Shown: positions 1 through 7,827 of the stretch, piece by piece
Layout of the letters: every line of letters begins with the position of its first letter
Numbering within the stretch: the first letter of the stretch is position 1
From: a virus
DNA: 64,000 nt
Strand: one strand, 5' to 3'
IMG/VR virus record: IMGVR_UViG_3300044641_001047
Coordinates: 1 to 64,000 of that record
Notes under the pieces: generated by a model
The model's input: only the letters and a program-made list of their open reading frames with translations
Told to the model about the DNA's origin: nothing
Database searches by the model: none
Program-made: the position numbers and the translations under genes

Positions 1-62
1 GTTGTGAACATTTAAAGGGTCAAGTCATGGAACTTGATTGGACTAAAATTTATATTGACTAA
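1..62 (+). CDS. C-terminal fragment of an upstream gene (partial)
   Basis: An open frame enters from the left edge in frame 3 and stops at the TAA at 60-62. The readable end is CEHLKGQVMELDWTKIYID. Only about 19 residues are visible, so no family can be named. It lies 14 bases before the next start and points the same way, so it is probably the preceding gene of the replication block. A chance short open frame is possible because the fragment is so small. Confidence 0.5.
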   Translation, partial: CEHLKGQVMELDWTKIYID

Positions 63-76
63 ACACATTAAATCAA

Positions 77-427
77 ATGGCAATTGAAGCTACCGTTGCA
101 CAAGATGTTGCAACACAACCAACCACAGTAATTACTGTATCATCAGTTCTTGGAGATTTGAATAACGGCCTAGACAGAGCCGCTATTGCTAAGAAGTATA
201 ACTTATCAGCAGCAGAAGTTGCAGAGGTATTCAAGCACCCAAAGCTCAAAGGTCTACGTGCTCGTCGTAAGATTACACGTATCTCTATTGTAGATGACAC
301 AGTAGAAAATCCAGTAACAATCCCAACCATTCAACCAGTTACAGAAGGTAACCAGTTGGAGGTGGTTACAAATCCTAACCAACTCGACCTGCTTGATTTG
401 ATTGTTGATGCAGAAGCAGAGATGTGA
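77..427 (+). CDS. Small protein with helix-turn-helix-like segment
   Basis: This 116-aa protein is not recognised as a named family. Residues about 32-62 (LDRAAIAKKYNLSAAEVAEV and a following basic stretch with KGLRARRK) look like a helix-turn-helix of the kind found in resolvases and sigma region 4, followed by a basic patch, which suggests DNA binding. The C-terminal third is acidic and ends in VDAEAEM. Several arginines use CGT, the codon preferred by the highly expressed genes of this window. It sits directly before the candidate single-strand DNA-binding protein, 51 bases away and co-oriented, so a role in DNA metabolism or early regulation is inferred. It ends in TGA, showing that TGA is a stop here. 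Confidence 0.6.
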   Translation: MAIEATVAQDVATQPTTVITVSSVLGDLNNGLDRAAIAKKYNLSAAEVAEVFKHPKLKGLRARRKITRISIVDDTVENPVTIPTIQPVTEGNQLEVVTNPNQLDLLDLIVDAEAEM

Positions 428-478
428 AGGGAAAGGGACATAGTTTATAAAATGTTTTACCGTTAAAAATTATTAAAA

Positions 479-1243
479 ATGGCTATTCAATCGAATAATT
501 CAGAAGAAGTTGTAGCAGGTGGTGGTATAACCCTATATACAGGTATTGCCCCAGTATCAGTAGTTGCAGTTAATCCTAGCTTAGATGAGCTCTCAGATCT
601 AGGTATTAATCTCAGAAACGAACCAGAGTATAAGGTGACTCTTAACGAAGAGGACTATAATAAGCTAGTATTCTGGCTTAAGTCTGACGTTCCTGGTCTA
701 TCTTTTACTACAAGATTTGAGATCCTCATGCAGTCTAAGCATCGTGCATCTAAGGATGGAAGCAAGTTCATGTGGGCTAACAACATTGGTCAGACTACAT
801 GGAGTGCAGACGTTCCTGCCTATGACTGGTGGAAGAATAAAGATAAAACCAGAAAAGCTTATGTTGGTGAGGATACTTTGATTAACTTTGCTAAAGCTTG
901 GGCTAACGTGGCTAATGGTGGAGAGGTATCATTTGATACTATCGATGCTATTGCTCAGGGAGATGTAAGAGAGTTGCAAGAGTATGTTAAGGTACTCAGT
1001 GCTAACAAATTACGTGTCCTTGTAGGTGTTAAAGATGGCAAGTATCAAGCTGTCTATAACCGTCACTTCGGTCGTCTCAAGCCAATGAGAGATGACATGT
1101 TTATCAAGGCCTTGAATGAGGACTATGGTTCCTTCAATGCTGAGTATAACAAGGATCTCAAACTACAGGTTTATTCCCCAACTATGATTGTGGCTGACCC
1201 TGTAACTGCAGCAGCTGAATCAGCTGATGCTTGGGATGTATAA
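479..1243 (+). CDS. Candidate single-stranded DNA-binding protein
   Basis: This 254-aa protein has a mixed alpha/beta central region with many aromatic and basic residues (for example NNIGQTTWSADVPAYDWW near 96-113 and AVYNRHFGRLKPMRDDMF near 191-208). The C-terminus (AAAESADAWDV) is acidic and ends in a hydrophobic residue, like the protein-interaction tail of many single-strand binding proteins. Replication blocks of crAss-like phages usually encode one, and this gene lies just before the primase. It uses CGT and AAC codons more than its neighbours, which fits an abundant protein. It is closed by a strong terminator, so it can be expressed separately from the primase. No diagnostic OB-fold motif was seen; the call is an inference. 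Confidence 0.45.
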   Translation: MAIQSNNSEEVVAGGGITLYTGIAPVSVVAVNPSLDELSDLGINLRNEPEYKVTLNEEDYNKLVFWLKSDVPGLSFTTRFEILMQSKHRASKDGSKFMWANNIGQTTWSADVPAYDWWKNKDKTRKAYVGEDTLINFAKAWANVANGGEVSFDTIDAIAQGDVRELQEYVKVLSANKLRVLVGVKDGKYQAVYNRHFGRLKPMRDDMFIKALNEDYGSFNAEYNKDLKLQVYSPTMIVADPVTAAAESADAWDV

Positions 1244-1300
1244 TGTGTTTGTGTTTGTTTATTGTGTATATTGTTATTGTTTTGATTAAGAGAGAAGATA

Positions 1301-1330
1301 GGGGGCTAACGAGCCCCCTTCTTTATTTTT
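1301..1330 (+). terminator. Rho-independent terminator after candidate SSB
   Basis: GGGGGCT at 1301-1307 pairs with AGCCCCC at 1312-1318 around the 4-base loop AACG, and TTCTTTATTTTT follows. It lies about 57 bases after the stop codon and just before the primase start, separating the two transcription units. Confidence 0.85.
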
Positions 1331-1336
1331 GTAACT
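1324..1336 (+). promoter_or_regulatory. TAnnTTTG element 5 bases before primase start
   Basis: TATTTTTG (1324-1331) is followed by TAACT and the primase ATG at 1337. It matches the Bacteroidota -7 promoter box TAnnTTTG and sits just after a terminator, where a new promoter would be expected. The same arrangement, TAnnTTTGTAnnnATG, precedes three left-pointing genes in this window. No clear TTTG box is seen at -33. Confidence 0.45.
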
Positions 1337-2320
1337 ATGATTCAGATAAGGAACAGCGATGCTTACTTGGATAAGGACTCTGTTCTCTGTAAGATTTCAG
1401 AGTACGACATCTTTAAGTTCTATTGTCACAACTTTAAGAAGAACGGTGACAAGTTTTGTAGTGAACTCAGACAAGATAGATCCCCAACTTGCTCGATAAT
1501 CCAGTACAATGGTAAGCTATTGTATAAGGACTTCGGTAATGGGGAGAGCCATGATTGTTTTAGTTACGTGCAACGTAAGTATAATCTGACATTTATAGAA
1601 GCACTTAAGGTAATAGATGCTGACTTTGGGCTAGGACTCCACATGGGGACTGTGACTAAGGCTGAGATGGCTATTACCTATGGGGATCAAGTTATTGAGG
1701 AAAGAAAGCCCACGGTGCTTACTAAACGTAGTAGAAGGTGGACTGAAGAAGATGTTAAATTCTGGGGTAAGTTTGGGATAGACTTAGAGTTATTGACTAA
1801 ATTTGCTGTAGAGCCGATCGATTACTTTTGGATCAATGAGGTTCGGTATAGCTGCCACACTCTGGCTTATGCATATAATATCAACGGGAGATATAAGATC
1901 TACAGACCGTTGGAAACAGAGGGTAAGTGGTTCAGTAATACTACTAAAAATGATATCCAAGGCTATGGCCAATTGAAAGACAGTGGAGACATTGTCTTTC
2001 TTGCTTCATCACTAAAGGATGTTATGACCTTGAATGCTCTGGGATTCGAGGGAGTAGCAATGCAGAGTGAGATGCAGATGCCTAGTCAGAAGTTTATTGA
2101 TCATCTCAAGACGAGATTTGACTTAGTGGTTGTGCTGTATGATAATGACTTCAATTCTGATACAAATCCAGGCCAGACTATGGCTAATAAGATTTGCAAT
2201 TCGTATCAGTTAATCAACGTCATCATCCCAGCTCATTATAAATCTAAGGATATATCAGATCTTGTTAGAGATCATGGAAAAGATTGTGCAAAAAGAATAA
2301 TTAACATTCAACTACCGTAA
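1337..2320 (+). CDS. DnaG-type primase
   Basis: This 327-aa protein would make RNA primers for phage replication. The N-terminal part has a degenerate zinc-binding-like region (KFCSELRQDRSPTCSI near 38-53), resembling the CPFHxDxxPS pattern of CHC2 primase domains but with fewer cysteines. The Toprim core is at about 218-275: FLASSLKDVMTL forms the first motif, and the DxD motif reads VVVLYDNDF with D269 and D271. The usual first-motif glutamate is replaced by serine. It is shorter than cellular DnaG (about 580 aa), and no helicase domain is present. It leads a packed set of replication genes, and the next start follows its TAA directly. Confidence 0.8.
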   Translation: MIQIRNSDAYLDKDSVLCKISEYDIFKFYCHNFKKNGDKFCSELRQDRSPTCSIIQYNGKLLYKDFGNGESHDCFSYVQRKYNLTFIEALKVIDADFGLGLHMGTVTKAEMAITYGDQVIEERKPTVLTKRSRRWTEEDVKFWGKFGIDLELLTKFAVEPIDYFWINEVRYSCHTLAYAYNINGRYKIYRPLETEGKWFSNTTKNDIQGYGQLKDSGDIVFLASSLKDVMTLNALGFEGVAMQSEMQMPSQKFIDHLKTRFDLVVVLYDNDFNSDTNPGQTMANKICNSYQLINVIIPAHYKSKDISDLVRDHGKDCAKRIINIQLP

Positions 2321-2548
2321 ATGACTGATTCTAAATACTATACAGACCCAGAGACTAGGGAGAAGATTGACACTATACTAAAAAATTGTGCAAATCTGTT
2401 CAGTAACCTAGGTACTTACACTACTTTTGATGTACAAGACATCAGAATTGCAAAACAACTAGAACGAAAATGGCTAAACGAAATACAAGAACTAGATCCA
2501 ATACTGTTCGAAAAGCTGGTCCCAAGAAAGGAAGCCGCGGAAAAATAA
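2321..2548 (+). CDS. Small hypothetical protein overlapping the nuclease gene
   Basis: This 75-aa protein starts immediately after the primase stop (TAAATG), which suggests translational coupling. It is mostly helical by composition and charged, with no recognised domain. Its last 26 codons share 79 bases in another frame with the start of the following PD-(D/E)XK nuclease gene. Both frames look genuine: this one by its tight junction with the primase, the next by its catalytic motifs. A role as a partner or regulator of the nuclease is possible but unsupported. Confidence 0.6.
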   Translation: MTDSKYYTDPETREKIDTILKNCANLFSNLGTYTTFDVQDIRIAKQLERKWLNEIQELDPILFEKLVPRKEAAEK

Positions 2549-2964
2549 AGGCTACTCAAAAGGTAGTAGACGGCATACAGTTTAAGTCAATGTTGGAGGT
2601 GTTTACGTATCGTAAGCTATTAGAGTTTGAGTTAAGATTCGAGTACGAACAAAAGAAGTTCGTCATTATGCAAGGGTTTGAGTATCCTGAGTGTTCTTGG
2701 GAGACTAAGCCTAGTGGGGACTATGAGGATAAGGGCCATGGAAAGGTTCGAGATATCACATATACCCCAGACTTTATTGGGTATGATGCAAAGGGGAAGA
2801 TTAAGTGGGTCATTGAGTGTAAAGGATTTGCCAACGATAGATTCCCCAATACATGGAAACTATTCAAGCAGACTCTAATACGAGAAGGAACACCAGTCCC
2901 CTTGTATCTCCCTAAAAATCAGAAGCAGGTCTTGGAGTCAATCGAAAAGATACTAGCTTTATAA
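2470..2964 (+). CDS. PD-(D/E)XK endonuclease (DUF1064 / Holliday-junction nuclease-like)
   Basis: This 164-aa protein has the layout of small phage PD-(D/E)XK nucleases. A basic N-terminal tail of about 30 residues precedes GIQFKSMLEVFTYRKL with the first acidic residue (E43), then DITYTPDF and VIECKG, giving the P-D...E-x-K catalytic set. Such enzymes cut branched or recombining DNA and occur in most crAss-like replication blocks. The chosen start lies inside the previous gene; no later methionine would keep the first helix, so the 79-base overlap is accepted. A terminator follows. Whether it is a junction resolvase or another endonuclease cannot be decided from motifs. Confidence 0.75.
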   Translation: MAKRNTRTRSNTVRKAGPKKGSRGKIKATQKVVDGIQFKSMLEVFTYRKLLEFELRFEYEQKKFVIMQGFEYPECSWETKPSGDYEDKGHGKVRDITYTPDFIGYDAKGKIKWVIECKGFANDRFPNTWKLFKQTLIREGTPVPLYLPKNQKQVLESIEKILAL

Positions 2965-2982
2965 TCAACTATTTAACTAACT

Positions 2983-3017
2983 AAAGGTCTGGAGAAATCT
3001 GGGCCTTTTTTATTTTA
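2983..3017 (+). terminator. Probable rho-independent terminator
   Basis: AAAGGTC (2983-2989) can pair with GGCCTTT (3002-3008), including one G-T pair, around a 12-base loop, and the T-rich run TTTATTTTAT follows. It is weaker than the other terminators of the window and sits between the nuclease and RIIA-like genes. Confidence 0.6.
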
Positions 3018-3022
3018 TCCTA

Positions 3023-5809
3023 ATGAGTATAAAAACTATTGAAGACAACTACATTGGGATGGATAAGGGTGTGGCTAAGAGGATTAACAAGGGAGCTGAG
3101 AAGCTCGTCTTTGATATCCTACAGGCTACTCAGTATTCCACCCCTATCCCTTCAACCGTCAGAGAGCTGGTAACAAATGCCTGCGATGCTCAACGAGAGA
3201 AGGAGATTGCTATTGAGATTCTTACTGGGGTTAAACAAGCATCAGACTACTACATAACCAGAGATGGGGAGCAGTATTCTGATTCTAACTTTGACCCTAG
3301 CTACTATTCTATCTCTAACCTTGATATTGTACGTAATCATATCGAGATAACTTATCAGCACAATGATGGCATTGGCTATTGTGATAAGCTATCTATCAAA
3401 GACTATGGTGTAGGTATCGGGGCTAAAAGATTAGAAGGTATCCTTGAGCTAGGCTATTCTACTAAACGTAACACAAGTCAGAACTTCGGTGCTTTTGGCT
3501 TGGGTGCTAAGGTAGCACTGTCAACTGGTGTAGACTTCTATACTATTGAGACGGTGTACAATGGTAAAAGATTCAAGGCTAATTGTTTTAACTATAAGAC
3601 TGACTTCATCATCCCGAAGTTCAATCTTACGACAGGCCAGATTAACCCATCAATTACTTTGTCTGATGGATCTACAGTATATTATGAGGATACTACTGAT
3701 CTTAACTGGACTGAGGTAAGCTTTGGTGTTAAGTCCCACAACTCAGCTAGATTCAATGAGGCTATAGAAGAGCAGCTCAACTATCTTGACAATGTTCGTT
3801 TCTATGTAGAAATGAATGGTCACAAGATGGAACAGAAGATTAAGAGTGAGATCATCTATAACTCTAAGAACCTAATTGTCTCTACTAATAACTATTTGAG
3901 AAAACCTCATATCGTTATTGTAAAGGAAGAGGGAGCTGAGACTGGGATTAACTATGGCTATGTAGACTTTAGAGAGTTAGAGATGCAGGATCTGTATGGT
4001 CCTGTAGGCTTGAAGTGTCCAATTAAACAGTCCTACATTGATGAGGAAGGGCAAGAAGTAATCATTCAGGATGGTGTCGAGGTAACTCCATCACGAGAGA
4101 AGGTTATCTGGAGTGATTCGACTAAGGCTTTTATTCAGAAGCTTATCGATGCAGCTGCAGATGAGGTAACCGAACTCGTGGAGAAAGAGTTATTAGAGAC
4201 AGACTTCCTTAAATGGTTAGATACTTGCAGACAAATCATTGGTGGTAAGACAGGAAGTAAATATTCAGATGATCCAAGTGAAAGAACCCTTGCAATATTA
4301 TCAAACATCATTGATACTAAGTCGATCAAGCCTAAGTATTCTCCTAATCCGACTATTAAATTTACTAGCATTCCATCAACTCTTAATGGTTTTAGCTTAA
4401 AAATTCATAATAAGAAGATTAATAGAACTAGTAAGTCTACTGGATTAGTTACGGAGTTTGAGTATACCTCAGATAAGATAGACCACTGGGAACAGATCGG
4501 GGATAGGAAAGTATTCTATCGTACAGGTAATGCTAATAAGTACAAGGACTTCTACTTATATCAGAATTATGGTCCATTTGTAACTATTAAGAGGACTAGT
4601 CTTAGTTACTTACAGGATCATATGGATAGTCCTGGTATACCTGATACAGATATAGCTCATTACCAAGCAGAGTATACTAGGAAGAAGTCTAATCAAGATT
4701 TGATAGAGCCGTTGATCAAAGCATCAGAACTTTATGAGAGTTATGATGACATTGTTCTTCCTGATGATATCAAAGCTCAATTTGATGGGGCTGAAGCTAG
4801 TGCTTCAATTGTTAGTACTGGAGATCTAACTCCAGAGGAAAGACGTAAGCTTAACTCTCAGATTGTAGGTTATACTCTTCGTCCTGATAACAGTAGAAAT
4901 GCTGGTAATTCTTACAAGGATTTCATATGGGATAAGGTAGAGCCAACTCTCAACACAGTAATCAAGAGTCAAATTCCGACTTACTATGGTACTGACGAAG
5001 ATGCTGAGAAGTTGAAGATGGCTGCTGCTATTCTTAGTAAGTTTAATCCTGCTTTCACTAAGATATACAATCATAATTCGTGGTTACCTTATGGTGAGTA
5101 TAATGACACTGTATATTACTTTGATGTCTTACCTAGTAGATTCTTAAGGAATATCCCTACTCTAAAGGTTCCATTTGATAGTCTTAAGGAGCATACTCAG
5201 ATTCTAAAACTTAGTGAAGCTAATACTAAACATGTAAGAGATCTGGATAATTACAAACACATCGATGAGTTCTTTAGAACTGTAGATGCTGAGGGTAATT
5301 ATACTTGTCACCCAGCTGTTAATATGCTTGCTAATTATTACTGGGCTGATCAGTTCCCAATCTGGCAGAGCTTTACTTCATTCGATGAGTGCTTTCAACT
5401 TGACTTTATAGATGAGAGGTATAATAAGATTCATTCTTATCTTCTAGACATCTATAAGAAGTTTGACTCTATTGTATTTACAAAGACTAATCCTGAAGAT
5501 TTGCTTGTAGATCTAAAGAGTGACCTTACTAATCTTACTGCTTTTGAATTGTTTTCTGCAGCTGACATATCTGATGATATGAGGGCTGAGTTATCTGCTA
5601 AGTTCTTTGTGTTGTCTGATATCCCAGGAGTAAAAGTCTTGGATCATAAATTTATGGAGGTTATGAGATTTGCTGATGAGTTCACTAAGGACACCAGAGA
5701 TCTTCTTCCACATTTAAGTTTCTATGGCAAACCTCATACACACGAGCAGATAAAAATCTATCTGAAAACCTTACAGGTATTGGAAATTCCTATCCCTGAG
5801 CTCAATTAA
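3023..5809 (+). CDS. rIIA: RIIA-like protein with GHKL ATPase domain
   Basis: This 928-aa protein begins with a GHKL ATP-binding fold. The N box is in VRELVTNACDAQ (E48, N52, D55), the G1 box is KDYGVGI (D127, G129, G131) and the G2 box is GAFGLGAK (156-163). This arrangement, followed by a long divergent region and paired with an RIIB-like gene immediately downstream, matches phage RIIA proteins. Those are membrane-associated in T4 and linked to lysis timing and defence against superinfection. Homologues are reported in crAss-like genomes. The remaining about 750 residues show no recognised domain. Family assignment is firm; the biological role in this host is unknown. Confidence 0.75.
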   Translation: MSIKTIEDNYIGMDKGVAKRINKGAEKLVFDILQATQYSTPIPSTVRELVTNACDAQREKEIAIEILTGVKQASDYYITRDGEQYSDSNFDPSYYSISNLDIVRNHIEITYQHNDGIGYCDKLSIKDYGVGIGAKRLEGILELGYSTKRNTSQNFGAFGLGAKVALSTGVDFYTIETVYNGKRFKANCFNYKTDFIIPKFNLTTGQINPSITLSDGSTVYYEDTTDLNWTEVSFGVKSHNSARFNEAIEEQLNYLDNVRFYVEMNGHKMEQKIKSEIIYNSKNLIVSTNNYLRKPHIVIVKEEGAETGINYGYVDFRELEMQDLYGPVGLKCPIKQSYIDEEGQEVIIQDGVEVTPSREKVIWSDSTKAFIQKLIDAAADEVTELVEKELLETDFLKWLDTCRQIIGGKTGSKYSDDPSERTLAILSNIIDTKSIKPKYSPNPTIKFTSIPSTLNGFSLKIHNKKINRTSKSTGLVTEFEYTSDKIDHWEQIGDRKVFYRTGNANKYKDFYLYQNYGPFVTIKRTSLSYLQDHMDSPGIPDTDIAHYQAEYTRKKSNQDLIEPLIKASELYESYDDIVLPDDIKAQFDGAEASASIVSTGDLTPEERRKLNSQIVGYTLRPDNSRNAGNSYKDFIWDKVEPTLNTVIKSQIPTYYGTDEDAEKLKMAAAILSKFNPAFTKIYNHNSWLPYGEYNDTVYYFDVLPSRFLRNIPTLKVPFDSLKEHTQILKLSEANTKHVRDLDNYKHIDEFFRTVDAEGNYTCHPAVNMLANYYWADQFPIWQSFTSFDECFQLDFIDERYNKIHSYLLDIYKKFDSIVFTKTNPEDLLVDLKSDLTNLTAFELFSAADISDDMRAELSAKFFVLSDIPGVKVLDHKFMEVMRFADEFTKDTRDLLPHLSFYGKPHTHEQIKIYLKTLQVLEIPIPELN

Positions 5810-5838
5810 TTTCGTATCTTTATAGTAAATAATTAAAC

Positions 5839-7008
5839 ATGATTTATATCAATGTAATTGACGACAGGATCTGCGGATCCTATGGAGACACTCCGTTCTC
5901 TGTTCAGTATAGCCCTGAACTGTATGAGAAACTGAGTAAACTTTCTGAACTTGCTAATGATGCTACCACATTTGAGGAGTATCAAAAGTTTCTTGATGAG
6001 TTCGGACTGAACACCCAGGAGGATTATGCCACTCTTATCATGGATAAGTGTGACTTTATCTTCGTAAACAAAGCTACTGGGGAGTTCTTTCTAGAACATG
6101 GAGGAACTGTGTCTACTATTCCAATGCCTGAGGCTTTGGTAGAAAGAATCTATGAGTCCATTGACAGAGGGATTGATTTTACCCCACTAGTTAAGATGTG
6201 GACTAGATGGCTTCGTAACCCTATCCTCAGAAAGAAGATGAAGGATGGAAGAGGTAAGGAATTCTCTGAGAGATTCTTCAACTTTGTAAATCTTAAGTAT
6301 GTACACCCTGTACTATTTAAGAAGTATACAGAGGAGATGGGCTTCTCTGATGAGAAGGCTATCGATGCTGCTACTATGTATCAGATGAAGATTACTAAAG
6401 AGGGTCTCTTGAATGGTTACAAAGTATCCAGAGAGATTCTACATAAGTACAACCCTGAGACTGGGCAAGTTGAAGATCGTTACAAGAGAACTTTTAATGT
6501 AGATACTGGTGAGATTGTATCAGAAGGATTGCCAGATCTAGTTGAGGAGAGATTGTTCGAGCCAGCAGTTATGGGGAGTGGTGGAGATGCATTCTATTGT
6601 GAAGGAGGAAATGGTTATGGAGCTCCAGGCCACTTCATCAAGGTAGGTTGTGTACATCGTCTCGATTCTTGGGATAAAGTAAACACTAATGATCATCTAT
6701 CTTGTGTTCCAGGTTTGCACATCGGAGGGTTGAAGTATATCTCTGGATACTGCGGTGAGATTCACAACGTGTTTGTTGACCCAATGCACATCGGTGCTAT
6801 TCCTGATGATGAGACTGGTGCTATTCGATGTTTACAGTATTTCGTTCATTCATCTCTTGTAGGTGTTAATGGTGCTATCTATCACTCTTCTACTTATGCA
6901 GCTATGACAGATGCTGAGTGGGATAAGATGAGAGAAGAAGCTGTTGCTCTATCTATGGAGCAGGTAAAGAAACTTCAAGCAGAACAGGATGAACTAAATT
7001 CATTATAA
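5839..7008 (+). CDS. rIIB: RIIB-like protein
   Basis: This 389-aa protein follows the RIIA-like gene by 29 bases. It carries features of phage RIIB proteins: a helical segment with IDFTPLVKMWTRWLRNP near 113-129, and the conserved SCVPGLHIGGLKYISGY near 288-304, close to the GLHVG signature of the family. A long acidic helix rich in Q and E ends the protein. Its pairing with the GHKL protein supports both calls. In T4 the RII proteins act together at the membrane, where they affect lysis and exclusion by resident prophages. Function in a gut phage is inferred only by analogy. Confidence 0.75.
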   Translation: MIYINVIDDRICGSYGDTPFSVQYSPELYEKLSKLSELANDATTFEEYQKFLDEFGLNTQEDYATLIMDKCDFIFVNKATGEFFLEHGGTVSTIPMPEALVERIYESIDRGIDFTPLVKMWTRWLRNPILRKKMKDGRGKEFSERFFNFVNLKYVHPVLFKKYTEEMGFSDEKAIDAATMYQMKITKEGLLNGYKVSREILHKYNPETGQVEDRYKRTFNVDTGEIVSEGLPDLVEERLFEPAVMGSGGDAFYCEGGNGYGAPGHFIKVGCVHRLDSWDKVNTNDHLSCVPGLHIGGLKYISGYCGEIHNVFVDPMHIGAIPDDETGAIRCLQYFVHSSLVGVNGAIYHSSTYAAMTDAEWDKMREEAVALSMEQVKKLQAEQDELNSL

Positions 7009-7011
7009 GCT

Positions 7012-7827
7012 ATGATCGACCGTATAGACACAGAAGGACAAGAGAGTACGATTTGTCTAATTGACGGGGATAGCTTATTATATTACGAGATGGATAAGCC
7101 TACTCTGGAGGAAGGTCTGAAAGGACTGGACTCCAGAGTAGAGACTATCCTGACTAATTGTAATGCTAATGCTTACGTTGGTTTTCTAACAGGGAAGAGT
7201 GGATATAGATATCAAGTCTCCCCAACATATAAAGCTAACCGTAAGCATCGTCCCAAACCAATTATCTTCTATGCACTCAGAGAGTACTTGAAGCAGAGGT
7301 ATACATTCAAAGAGTTCGAAGGATTAGAAGCTGATGATCTCGTTGCTTACTATGGAGTAAACAACAATGATTGGAAAGTTGTAATCTGTTCTCCCGATAA
7401 GGATGTACTGCATCAGTGCATAGGCAAGCATTTTAATTATCAGAAAGTAGAGTTTGTGACAACTAGTGAAACAGATGCCGAGAAATTTTTATGGAAACAA
7501 GTCTTAATGGGGGATAGCACGGATAACATCCAAGGCATCCCAGGTGTAGGAATCAAGACGGCAGAGAATTGGCTGAAGGATCGTGAGAAAGAAATCGAAG
7601 GGTTTGTGTTGAGAAAATATGTAGAAAAGTTCGGTGTAGTTGAAGGCTTGGAACAGTTCTTCATTAACTTTCGACTGGTGTATCTCCTTAAGACTAAGGA
7701 CGACATACTACGAGAAGTTAAACTGGAACTACCTGAATTACAGTCTTTAATATGTATTAACTCTAAACCTGAAGAGAATGAGCCAACAGAATCAGCCCCT
7801 GAATCTCCCTCCTGGGAAACCTGGTAA
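7012..7827 (+). CDS. 5'-3' exonuclease / flap endonuclease
   Basis: This 271-aa enzyme belongs to the FEN/5'-3' exonuclease family (T4 RNase H and T5 D15 type) that removes RNA primers and flaps. All metal-binding clusters are visible: D18 and D20 in CLIDGDSLLYYE, E106, D108 and D109 in FEGLEADDL, D129 and D131 in CSPDKDV, D168 and D171 in MGDSTDNI. The helix-three-turn-helix GIPGVGIKTAENWL at 175-188 binds DNA. The helical arch region contains SPTYKANRKHRPKP. It starts 3 bases after the RIIB-like gene, and its last 50 bases overlap the next gene. Confidence 0.9.
   Translation: MIDRIDTEGQESTICLIDGDSLLYYEMDKPTLEEGLKGLDSRVETILTNCNANAYVGFLTGKSGYRYQVSPTYKANRKHRPKPIIFYALREYLKQRYTFKEFEGLEADDLVAYYGVNNNDWKVVICSPDKDVLHQCIGKHFNYQKVEFVTTSETDAEKFLWKQVLMGDSTDNIQGIPGVGIKTAENWLKDREKEIEGFVLRKYVEKFGVVEGLEQFFINFRLVYLLKTKDDILREVKLELPELQSLICINSKPEENEPTESAPESPSWETW

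Noticed and set aside
2678-2878. A 66-aa frame inside the nuclease gene
   Set aside because: It lies fully within the nuclease coding region in another frame, with no own signals, while the nuclease frame carries the catalytic motifs.
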